Shown piece by piece: positions 10,256 to 20,725 of a stretch of DNA of 64,000 bases. A program made the position numbers and the translations under genes. Position 1 is the first letter of the stretch; each line of letters opens with the position of its first letter. The notes beneath the pieces were generated by a model. It did no database searches, was not told the DNA's origin, and worked only from the letters and a program-made list of their open reading frames with translations. Source of the stretch: Agapanthus africanus (lineage: Eukaryota; Streptophyta; Magnoliopsida; Asparagales; Amaryllidaceae); assembly GCA_030015575.1 (NCBI GenBank), contig JASDDO010000026.1:188381739-188445738 (forward strand), given 5' to 3'.

Positions 10256-11566
10256 CAAAGTACCTGTCACGACGGCATTGGATGCCTGTGCATCCTGAGG
10301 AGTCAACGCGAACACTCGGGCCTGTCCACCACTAATAGCTGGCTGTGCTCTGCCTCTACCTCGGCCTCTGCCTCTGCCACTGTCGCCTCGTCCTCTCTGA
10401 ACCGCACCGCCACGCCCACGGCCTCTAGAAGCATCTGGCTGGCGTGAAGCATCATCAGGAGTAGGAAGTAAAGCTCTCTGAGAAGGTGGTAAAGTCACAT
10501 GCGGGACTGTCGCCACGCCCTGGCGTCCCATGGTACAGTCTCTGACACGGTGGTACTGACTCCCACACCGAAAACATCCTGGAGACGACTGCTGGGTCTG
10601 TGGATATGAACCAAATAACTGACCTCGTCTCAATCCTCTGCCTCCACCATCTCCCGGAAATAATCTATCACGGTGTCCACCCATCTGCCGCTGAGCTGGC
10701 GTATCAGTACGGATCCTCTTCGGCCCAGAAATGACCGGAGTCTCAGAAATACGCTCCTCCAAAAGTAAGGCTGCATCCATCGCGGCAGCGTATGTATCAA
10801 AGTGCTGGGTGCCGATGGCAAGGAACAGCTGTGTATCAAGCCCTCGTACAAACCTCTTTATTCTCTTCTCTTCTGTGTCGACTAGGTACGGAGCATATCG
10901 AGACAACTGGGTAAACTGTATATCATACTCCGACACTGTCATCCCGGGAGTCTTGCGCAAAGACTCAAAACTACGGGCTCGAGCATCTCGGACACTCTCC
11001 GGAAGAAAACGGGCAAGAAATGCAGATGTAAACTCATCCCAGGTCATAGAAGGCAGACCTGCAGCTCGGCCTCTCTCTACTGAGTCGTACCATGTCTGGG
11101 CAAGACCCTCCAGACGAAAACTCGCAAACTCCACCAATCTATCATCAGAACACCTCAACGAACGGCAAATCCGAGCCATCCTATCGAGAAATGCCTGTGG
11201 GTCCTCTGTCGCATCTGTACCGGTAAAAGCTGGAGGTCTCAATCTCATGAACTCCTGTAGTGAAACAGGGATAGTCTCTGTAGTAGCAGCAAGAGTGACC
11301 ATCTGTGCAGAAGGTACGATCGTGGTCTGTGCGGTGGAAGGAACGTCCTCGGATCTCTGTGCCCGACTGGACTCAACTAAAGATCCCATGATCTGCCGCA
11401 ACTCTTGCATGCCGGCCTCTAATCTGGCAATACAGTCTGGATAAGGTGGATCAATATGACCCTAAGGGGTAGGCGTATCCGCCCGCTCGATCCTCGACTC
11501 AGACGGGCCTGCCGAAATCTCATCCCTAGCGACAGCCCGCTGAGCTCTCGTAGTCTTTGGCGGCAT
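10256..11566 (-). pseudogene. Gypsy D gag, with one in-frame stop, cut by copia A
   Basis: Gag is the capsid/nucleocapsid protein of a Tekay-type element. The likely start is the minus-strand ATG at 11566 (MPPKTTRAQRAVARDE), by comparison with gypsy E, whose gag opens alike. An in-frame TAG at 11464-11462 (codon 35) breaks it, after which the frame is open to the copia A junction. A full Retrotrans_gag core follows (PPAFTG..DPQAFLDRM; TWYDSVERGRAAGLPSMTW; ARFLPES; LSRYAPYLV), then an RG-rich tail and one zinc knuckle, CFRCGSQYHRVRDC. The end reads TPQDAQASNAVVTG, the entry to protease. An internal ATG at 11410 lies just after the stop and could restart translation. Confidence 0.88.
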
Positions 11567-11785
11567 CGAAGCTGGAATAAGAAACAGGATTGATAAGGAC
11601 ATTGCAATTGAATCAATGAATGCAAGGAATCAAGAAAGGAAATACAAGCAATTATGTCCTAAGGTTACTTAGGCGGAGTACCGTATCGTAAGTATGCCGC
11701 GGATCATACCCACGGTACGCCACTCTGCTTAAGTCACCTACTCAATCTACCAAGGTCGTCCTACACTCAGAAAGGTAAAACCCAC

Positions 11786-11801
11786 GCTCTGATACCAACT
11801 T
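11786..11801 (-). other. Gypsy D primer-binding site
   Basis: The minus strand reads AAGTTGGTATCAGAGC directly after the LTR end ...GGGTCGTGACA. It matches initiator-Met tRNA and gives the element's orientation. Confidence 0.92.
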
Positions 11802-14800
11802 TGTCACGACCCGAAAGTACGTAACGCGACTGGCACATAGATTACGAGACGTCTAAAGGCGTACCGTAACCTAAGTCAGCCAAAACCCAGAAAATTTAAA
11901 CCAAAATCAAAAGAGAGTGAAGGAAAACCTTTAATGAAAACGATTTTCAAATCAATTAAGTTGCAAAGAATCCCTTTTTTAAAACATCATAAATTTCTGA
12001 AAATTTCGGCAGAGTCTCCCCTGTATTTTCTATCCCCCAAAATGGGTACAACAAGATAATAAACCTGTAATCAGAAAAATGGCATCCCCAAGCGGGAGCT
12101 AGCTCTTCGCCCAAGGCGGATCACAACCACATGCAATATAATAACCATATCAAGAAAAGAGCATAAAAGAAACGCAAAATATCAGAAAACACATCGCCGG
12201 CTCAAGTGAGCTCGACCTAAAAGAAACTACAAATATACAACCTCTCAGTCTCACCACTAGGTCACATATACAATATAAAGTAGTAGATGGAGAATACTAG
12301 ATACAATGATAAAGCAAAAAGAAATAAAGTGTGCTCGCAACCCACCTACGGGCGATGTCGCGAGTCTGAGCAAAAGGAGCCTATGATAAGATAGCCGCCG
12401 CTACAAGACTGATGAGTCTGACCTGCAAGACACTGTGGCACAACGAGGGTGAGTTGCCAGCTCGTGAGTAAATATAACATCTAATAAGGCAATCGTAAGA
12501 ATGCACGCAACGCACCACAACATGCATGTCCATATGTGATATAATATCTCTAGTATGCATGCACAGGTATGCAATGTCATTATTAAGAGTTTAAGTGTTT
12601 TAAATGTTAAGGGTATTGAATTCTTAACTTTAGAAAATGAATATCTGTATAATAGCTAAGTACCATCAAGAAATCATCTGAAAATCCGTGTCAAGCATCA
12701 ACACCAAATAGGAATCATATCTGTCTCAATATCGGGCTCCGTCAGTCCGGATCGGCCCATATCATAAATCTCACGACAACGGTCGGTATCCTCCGGATAT
12801 CCGCTGCGCCAGACATCACCGGTAGGTAGTCTTCCCCTGCCAGGCTCATCGTCTACAACTCGATCTTCTTGCCCCGGGGTACCATACCGGGCCCACCATG
12901 TACCTGAGACGGTTCATCCACTCCTCGAATCGGGTCTCGAAATCCAATAGAAAACATGAAAACTCATGGTGGACGACACATACATCACGAGAAAACCGCA
13001 ACTTGTTTTGAAAATGATAAATATAAGGTTTTGTTAAATTCTTGCGGTTTTCCCCAAAATCCAGAAATCGCAGCAATACTGAAATCCTCAAGAAAATCAT
13101 AATGTCCACATGTTATATATGATAAATGTCTATGATATCAATGCATACGATGTGAATCTTGGCTAGAAATCTATATAAATATGATGATGATGCGAGATAT
13201 ACGTATGCTATGCAATTTCATATATCAAGTATGAATGCAAGTGGCGATATTATGATAAACAGGTTCTATAGTACACGTGGCATGGCATTTACCAAAGGCG
13301 TGTGTGTCACATGAATAGTGCGCGTGCAACAGATGCCAATGGTAAGGTGTTCGTGTCCTACGAAATGATATCGCATAAGTATAGATGAATGTCCATGCAA
13401 TTTAATATACTGTTCGCTATAAGGGTATGCAGTGTACATGAATGGATAAGCTAGCTAACAAAATAAATCTTGCAAAAGTAGGGTAATCCTATCTAGGGGG
13501 GGCGCCTCGCGCCATTCAGACGATTCCCCCATAGATGAATATATCTACTCACCTGAAATCTCCGCTAATCCGATCCGGCCACCGCCTTGCCTTTTCGCGC
13601 CGTGTCCGATGTTTCCCCGACCGATCCTATATTTGCACAACACCAAGCATAAGATTACAAAACCTAAAATGATGCAAGTCACAATATACAATTATCAACG
13701 CTCTCGAATTAATCATAGCATGCACTCGGTGCGCGGAAAAACGCACGAAAATCGCTAACCTTTAACTAGAATCGTCATTTCGGTGAAATCGACAAAACTA
13801 CAACCCGACTAGACGAAACCCCGCGTTCGCGCACTCTAATAGTCCTATACGAAGCTAATTATATCGCTAACATAACGCATTTTGATCGCATTCTAATTTT
13901 CGTAAAAATCTAGTAAGCAAATTCAATACTGATTCGATGCAAACATCGAAATTTAATCGATTTAGCGAGCATATCATTACACAATTAACCACTCCAATCA
14001 CCTAGATAACCATCCCTAACTTAATCCAACAACCATGCTACAAACCCTAATTTTTAAAATCAAATCCTTCTCTTGATTTTCCTAAACAAACATTTACTAC
14101 TAAATTTATACTTCAAAATTGAATTTTAGCACATATAGATTACAAGTTAGCAAACTAGTTTAGGATTTTACCTCACAAGCTTGAACCCTAGCTTGATCAA
14201 GTCACCAAGAAGCCTCCATTCATCAAGTTTTTGAACTAATTTGGGTTGAAGAGAGAATGGATTAGGGTTTAGCTTTGAATGGAGAAGGAAATTTGTGAAT
14301 TTTTAATGAATTTTGCTATGAATTTGAAGCAAGAAAGAGTGAGAAGTGAGGGGATTTTCTGCAGCAAGGGTCAGCCAGCAGGTAAGGGAGAGGAGTGTGG
14401 GAAATTTGGAGAAGTTTCTAGGTCAATAAACACCCCATGTTGTCATTTAATGCTTTCATATCAACAATTTACAAAAAAAACCTCATTTTACACCATTTTT
14501 CCATTAAATTTCCCACCCTAAAACCAAAAGTTTGCAAGTCATGATATAATTTTATTAACACCATATTTTAGCTTATAAAGATTCCTAATTATGAAATTTA
14601 CCTAATTAAATTTGTATTTATCCCTAATTTAATGTATTTAAAAAGGCTTAAAATAATAAAAAAAAATAATTAATTACGAATTTTTTTTTTATTTAACTAG
14701 AAAATTATAAGTGAAATTTTAGTGACAAAATTATAGTAATATCTTATCTAAATTTTGTATAATTAGGTCTACAATGAAAAATATCAATTTTTTCTTTTTA

Positions 14801-14864
14801 CGGAAAAAGCCGAAAAATTAGCCGATTATCGAAAAACTGCCTAAACGATTTTCGAAGGGTTACA
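11802..14864 (-). repeat. Gypsy D 5' LTR (3063 bases)
   Basis: Bounded by TGTCACGACCC on the left and ...GGTTACA on the right, next to the primer site. The block 12720-12980, with 'ggtatcctccggatatccg' and 'ccggtaggtagt', is strongly conserved in the LARD LTRs at 51900-52160 and 59230-59490. The motif 'ggcacaacg.ggggtgagttgcca' near 12431-12460 recurs in the E and I LTRs. The far end (14520-14860) is very AT-rich. No convincing coding is present. Confidence 0.9.
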
Positions 14865-15450
14865 CCAGGCCCTGAATCTTCTTTAGCGGATAGGGAGATC
14901 CGCAAAACGTGAGATATTGACTGTGCCACAACCAAATGCCTCGCGCTTGCATCGATAGACAATACACATCAAAAGTAGCACGAAGAGATGGATGTTCAAT
15001 CCATTTTTCTCCATACAAAGGAGTTGTATAGGGAGCAACCTCATATCCTTCGATACGAAGCATCTCGAAAGTTGTTTCAGATGCGGATGGCTCCTGGCAC
15101 ACCAGTAGATGATAGCTCTTATTGAAGAGCATGAGTTCCTCGGATGGGAAATGGACAACGAGCAATATACGGATATTATTCTGCAGTCTCTTCCCTCTGC
15201 CTTTGCTCCTTTCATAGTGAACTTCAACATGCATAGCATGGAGAAATCACTACCCGAACTTCTTAATATGTTGAGAAATGCGGAGAGCACGCTTAAGGCG
15301 AAGTCTCCCTCCCTGCTTGTTGGACAATCTTCTTCTTCCGTCCCAAAAGCCAAGGCCAAGGGAAAGAACAAAAAGAAATCCACCTAGCCGAGAGGTGGAA
15401 TAAAAAGGGCAAAGGGAAAGGACAAATCCAAAGCCGTGGAGTCGGTGAAA
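14865..15450 (+). pseudogene. Copia B gag, central fragment
   Basis: Aligns with residues about 45-245 of copia C gag, for example LALASIDNTHQK, LHTKELY and RYEASRKLFQMRMAPGT. Breaks include a TGA where C has Trp (near 14911), a TAG where C has Gln (near 14976), and a loss of about 17 bases near 15107, after which the frame shifts. A stop near 15385 follows the basic linker. It ends at the gypsy E insertion, just before the zinc knuckle. Confidence 0.85.
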
Positions 15451-16207
15451 TGTAACATTTTGAAAATTTAGAAATTAATCAATATAATAATAAATAAAAA
15501 TTTAAAAATTTTTTCAAATAAAATATGACATTTTCATAAGTAGTATGTGAAACAAATTAAATTGAAATTTTAGTACGTAACATAAATCAATTACACGGGT
15601 TTTAGTGATAAATTTAGTTTCATTTTAATAAAATGGTGTTTATATAATAACATAGGTAGTGAAGGGTCTTTTTGTAAAAAATTAGGAAAATTTGCAAACT
15701 TGAAATTGTGAGGGTGTAAGTGGAAAAGTGGTAGATAATGTTTTAGCTCAGAATTTTATCACAAGTTAAAACAATTTGAAGAGATAATATAAGGACGCAT
15801 CCTACTTGCATGAACAATACATAGACAACACCTCCTACTTGCATGAGAGTGGCATACCCTTGTTGGTGACACGTCCTCCTATACCTCACTCTTCCCTTTA
15901 CCATATATATTAGGTGTTCAGATCATTTAATAAAATTAAACTTCTGAAATTTCAAAACCCAAGAGAAAGAAAGCATTTAGAACTCACAAAAATAAATAAA
16001 AGAAAAGAGAAGTGAAGAAGAAAAACTAGGCTAAGGATTCCACCTTCAAGTTGGGAGCTAAGAATTTGGGTGTCTTAAAAACTAAATTTTCCTAAAGTTC
16101 CGCAAAAAAGGTTTTGATCTCGGTTTTTGGCTTACTCGTGTTGTGTAGATATCTTTATATATTATACAATCTAAGTGCCGGTCACATCCAAACTTTGGGT
16201 CATGACA
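15451..16207 (+). repeat. Gypsy E 5' LTR, internally deleted
   Basis: It starts TGTAACATTTTG and ends TTGGGTCATGACA. Its first 620 bases match 20726-21359 and its last 130 match about 23400-23530 of the 3' LTR, with nothing between. The join at about 16077 shares CTT(A) with both sides of the missing piece. Confidence 0.9.
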
Positions 16208-16210
16208 AAG

Positions 16211-16225
16211 TTGGTATCAGAGCTT
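16211..16225 (+). other. Gypsy E primer-binding site
   Basis: TTGGTATCAGAGC follows the LTR end by three bases, as in gypsy D and LARD I. Confidence 0.9.
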
Positions 16226-16483
16226 AGGATTAACCTTACGGAATCGAGTGGTGAGTTATGGTAAGTCAACTTGAGTTCGTTATGTAGGATGACCTTTGGT
16301 TTGATGGAGTAGGTGAATTAGGATGAGTGCAGTACCGTACGTATGTTCCGCGGCATATTTACGCTACGATACTCAGCCTAAGTAACCTTAGTAGATGTTT
16401 ATTCATACTTCTTTCCTTAATTCCATGTATCTTTTGATTCGATTGCAATGTCCTTATCAATCATGTTTCTTACTTCAGCCGCT

Positions 16484-17053
16484 ATGTCATTAACGACAAC
16501 GGGGACTCAGAGTACCGCTGTTCGAGATGAGATTGGAGCGGGCTCATCTGAAACGGGGACAGGCCTGGGCAGTACGCCTATCTTTCATGAACCGATTGAT
16601 CCACCCTATATTAATCGTATAGCTAGGATGGAGACAAGTGTTCAAGAGATGCGATGAATGTTCAGATCCTTGCTGGAAATTAGTCGAGCACGGAGATCAA
16701 CCACTACTCCACGTACGGGTTTTCAGAGACCAAGGCAAATTCGTAATAATCCATCAGCACCAAGACATGTTCATAGAGTCCGTGGCAGATTCGGTATAGA
16801 TCAGTTCTATCACTTATACTCATATGTTCAGCAGCCCGTGCAAAGATGTTTCTGGTGTGGGTGTTCGTATCACTTTATTAGGGATTGTCCCGTGAGGAGA
16901 CAGGGTGAGGCATCGGTCTCACATGTGACTTCACCACCTTCACCTCCTCCTCCGAGTATATTACCTCCTACACCTGTTGTTGTTCCACGCCAGATCAATG
17001 CCCATAGAGGCCGTGGTATCGACGGTCGTAATTCGAGAGGACGAAGAGGTTGA
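16484..17053 (+). pseudogene. Gypsy E gag lacking its core domain
   Basis: It opens at 16484 with MSLTTTGTQSTAVRDE and reads IDPPYINRIARMETSVQEM, matching the N terminus of gypsy D gag, to a TGA at 16655. The frame continues with SLLEISRARRSTT and then jumps straight to the low-complexity linker and zinc knuckle CFWCGCSYHFIRDC (16847-16888). The Retrotrans_gag core of roughly 190 residues seen in D is absent. Another stop ends the frame at 17053. The protein could not build a capsid. Confidence 0.85.
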
Positions 17054-17189
17054 GGCAGATTTATTTCAGGCCGCAGTTTTGGTCGAGATAGGACTCTGGG
17101 TCAGATGTTCAGTTCGTATCCCGTTGAGCAGAAGCCCCCATCTACCAGTTTTAGTTGTGGACATCCAGGGCATTTTGCTAGAAATTGTA

Positions 17190-20100
17190 GACTCTAAGGA
17201 AGGACGTCAGGATGCTAGTAGGGACCAGGCTCGGGTCTTTACTTGACTCCACAGGATGCCCAGACATTCAATGCTGTCGTAACAGGTATTCTTTCAGTAT
17301 GTTCCTTAAACGCGCATATTCTAACTGGTTCTGTTTCTACGCAATCATATACGTATTTGCACACTTGCACTTTCTCTGGGAAGAGAGTTGTCGTTGTTAG
17401 AATTACCGCTAGTTGTGATTACTCCTGTAGGAGATTCTTTTATAGCTCGACATGTATTCAGGTCACGTTCAGTACGTATTGGTGATACGGATTATTTAGT
17501 TGATCTGATTCTCCTGGATAGGTTAGATTTTGATATACTTCTTGGTATGGATTGGTTAGCCGCTTGTCATACTTATGTAGATTATCGGGGGAAAGAGGTC
17601 AGATTTTGTTTTCCAGGTAAACCGATCCTTGTTGTGCAAGGAGACTGTAATGTAACTCCTACCAACATGATTTCTGCTCTTTGTGTAGGATGACTCTTGA
17701 AGAAGGGTTGTCATGGGTTCTTAGCATTTGTTCAGGACTTAGGAGTCGCTGAAGTCCCGTTGGACCAGGTCCCGATCGTACGAGAATTTCCGGATTTGTT
17801 TCATGCTGAATTACCAGGATTACCGCCCAATCGCGATATCGAATTTTGCAATAACTTGATTCCGGGTGCGGGGCCTATTTCTATACCACCTTACCGGATG
17901 GCCCCGACGGAGTTGAAGGAATTCAAAAGCCAGTTGCAAGAGTTGTTAGATAGAGGACTTGTTCGTCCGAGGGTATCGCCGTAGGGAACTCCTGTCTTAT
18001 TTGTTAAGAAGAAGGATGGTAGTATGAGACTGTGCATCGACTACAGGCAGCTGAATCGAATTACTGTGCGAAATAGGTATCCATTACCTCGTAACGACGA
18101 CTTGTTTGATCAGCTGTAGGGAGCTGGCTACTTCTTAAAGATTGATTTGTGGTCAGGGTATGACCAGTTGAGGGTTCGGAAGGATGACATTCCGAAGACT
18201 GCTTTTCACACACGATATGGGCATTACGAGTTTCTGGTGATGTCGTTCGGACTCACCAACGCCCTAATAGCTTTCATGGATATGATGAACCGTATCTTCA
18301 GGCCATTCCTTGATCAGTTCATTATTGTATTCATTGATGATATTCTTGTTTATTTTCGGAGTCGGGAGGAGCACAAGCAGCAATTGCACATCACGTTGCA
18401 GACCTTGAAAGAGCATCAGCTGTTCGCTAAATTCTCCAAGTGTGGCTTCTGGATGGATAGTGTAGATTCTTGGGTCATATAGTTACGAGAGATGGATACG
18501 TGTGGACCCAAAGAATATCGAAGCGGTACAGCACTGGCCCAGGCCTGTGTCAGCTACCGAGGTTCGTAGTTTCTTGGGTTTGGCAGGTTATTACCGATGC
18601 TTTATGCAGGATTTTTCTCGGATCGCTGCAACGTTGACCGGATTGATTAAGAAGGAAGTTTCATTTCTTTAGACAGATGCATGTGAGCAGAGTTTCCAGC
18701 AGTTGAAGACTCGCTTGACGACTGCACCAGTCTTATCTTTACCTTCTAGGTCTGGTGGTTTTGTTGTGTATTGTGATGCTTCTCGAGTGGGTTTAGGCTG
18801 TGTGTTGATGCAACACGATAGGGTTGTAGCATATGCTTCTCGACAGCTGAAGAGGCACGAGAAGAATTACCCCACTCATGATTTGGAGATGGCTGGTGTA
18901 GTTTTCATACTGAAGATTTAGAGGCATTACTTGTATGGAGAGTCGTGCCAGATTTTTACAGATCATAGGAGCTTGAAGTATATTTTTTAGCAGAGGGATC
19001 TAAATCTAAGGCAGCGTAGATGGATGGAACTTATGAAGGATTACGATTGTGAGATCTTGTATCATCCAGGCAAAGCGAATGTGGTAACAGATGTTTTGAG
19101 TCGGAGGCCTGGAGGTAGCATATCTCATTTGCACACCTTATAGAGACAGTCTTCTACACACTGGAAGATTCTATGTGATAGCCGTATACAGTTTGAGTTC
19201 ACATCGACATGAGGACAGTTAGCACATGTTCGCACCCGTCCTCAATTATGGGATCGTATTCGAGAGACAAAGCCCGCAGATGCTCGTATATCGGAGATTA
19301 TGGATCAGGTTAGGCAGGGCAAAAAGTCGGAGTTCGTGATAGATGACCATGGAGTATTATGTTTTAGGACTTGTCTTTATGTGCCAGATTCGAATGGACT
19401 GAGACCTGAGATCTTAGAGGAGGCCCATCGATCAGCATACAGTATCCATCATTGTTCCACCAAGATGTATCATGACTTGAACGATGTTTATTGGTGGGAA
19501 GGAATGAAGAGGGATGTTATGGAGTTTGTTTCGAGATGCTTGACTTGTCAGCAAGTCAAAGCCGAGCACCAGAGGCCGGCAGGAGAGTTGCAGCCCTTGC
19601 CCATTCCGGAGTAGAAATGGGAACAAATTTCCATGGATTTCGTTGTGGGTCTATCCAGGACTAGCAGAGGGTATGATTCTATCTGGGTGATTGTTGATAG
19701 ATTAACAAAGGAAGCTCACTTTCTACCAGTGAAGACGGCGTATGGGTTTGCGCAGTATGCTAGATGTATATCGACGAGATTGTATGATTACATGGAGTTC
19801 CGACGTGCATAGTATCCGATAGGGGTACCCAGTTTACCAGCAGGCTATGGATGAAACTTCAATAAGCTCTTAGTACACGATTGAGTTTTAGTACATCTTT
19901 TCACCCACAGACAGATGGTCAGTTAGAGCGGACCATTCAGGCTCTATAGGATATGCTTCGAGCTTGCAGCCTTGATTTCGGTGGTTGTTGGGATCGTCAC
20001 TTAGCTTTGATAAAATTCTCGTACAAGAACAGATTTCAGGAGACGATCAAGATGGCACCCTTTGATACTTTGTATGGGAGGAAATGTCGATCACCCGTTT

Positions 20101-20714
20101 GCTGGACGGAACTGAGCGAGAGTAGCATTTTAGGACCGCAGATAGTACAGAAGACTACGGAAAAGATTCAGTTGATACGGGACAGAATGAGATCGGCCCA
20201 GTGCATACAGAAATCATATGCAGATCGACGACGTAGTAGACTCGAGTTTCAAGTGGGAGATCATGTGATCCTTCGTGTATCTCCGATGAAAGGGGTAATG
20301 CATTTCGGGAAAAAAAGGAAGCTCAGCCCCAGATATGTCGGACCTTATGAGATTCTGGAGAGAGTGGGTGCTGTGGCTTATTGTTTAGCACTTCCACCGA
20401 GTTTTCCCGATGTCCATCCAGTGTTTCACGTGTCTATACTTCGCAAGTATCTTTATGATCCTTCTCACGCGATCCAGCATCAGACTTCACAGCTTGAGCC
20501 AGATTTATCCTACACAGTGCCGCCAGTAGCTATTCTTGACCGGGAGGCAAAAAAACTGAGATCAAGGGTACTTCCATCTGTAAATGTTCTTTGGCGAGGA
20601 ACGAATCGCGAGGAGATTACTTGGGAGACCGAGGATGCGATGCGAAAGAAATTTCCACATCTTTTTGAAGGTACGTCTAGTTATGTTTTAAATTCGGAGA
20701 CCGGATTTTTTTGA
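17190..20714 (+). pseudogene. Gypsy E pol (protease, RT, RNase H, integrase, chromodomain-like tail)
   Basis: The protease entry is TPQDAQTFNAVVTG. Its active-site position no longer reads DSG/DTG (LTG near 17318), though DFDILLGMDWL is kept. RT spans about 17750-18480 with [22 protein letters not shown] and FIDD (18330-18341). RNase H follows (VVYCDAS, about 18765). The integrase zinc region ends CLTCQQVKAEHQRP (about 19565) and DDE remnants lie near 19636, 19820 and 19926. The C terminus (about 20540-20690), WRGTNREEITWETEDAMRKK, is typical of Tekay chromodomain-type integrases. About ten in-frame stops are present, nearly all TAG, plus a frameshift near 19800. Clearly inactive. Confidence 0.9.
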
Positions 20715-20725
20715 GGGGGGAATAT
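20713..20725 (+). other. Gypsy E polypurine tract
   Basis: GAGGGGGGAATAT lies directly before the 3' LTR start. Confidence 0.85.

Larger units (their letters stand above)
10256..14864 (-). mobile_element. Gypsy D: Ty3/gypsy (Tekay/Del-type) element, 5' part only
   Basis: The 5' portion of a minus-strand gypsy element: 5' LTR (11802-14864), primer site (11786-11801), short leader and gag. It breaks at 10256 just after the start of the protease region, where copia A is inserted. The rest of pol and its 3' LTR should lie left of copia A, outside the window. It is inserted in the gag of copia B. The expected right-hand target-site copy is ccagg (14865-14869). Confidence 0.88.

Noticed and set aside
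10731-11444. Plus-strand open frame of 237 codons
   Set aside because: Exact antisense of gypsy D gag. Its openness reflects gag codon bias and it has no family similarity I recognise.
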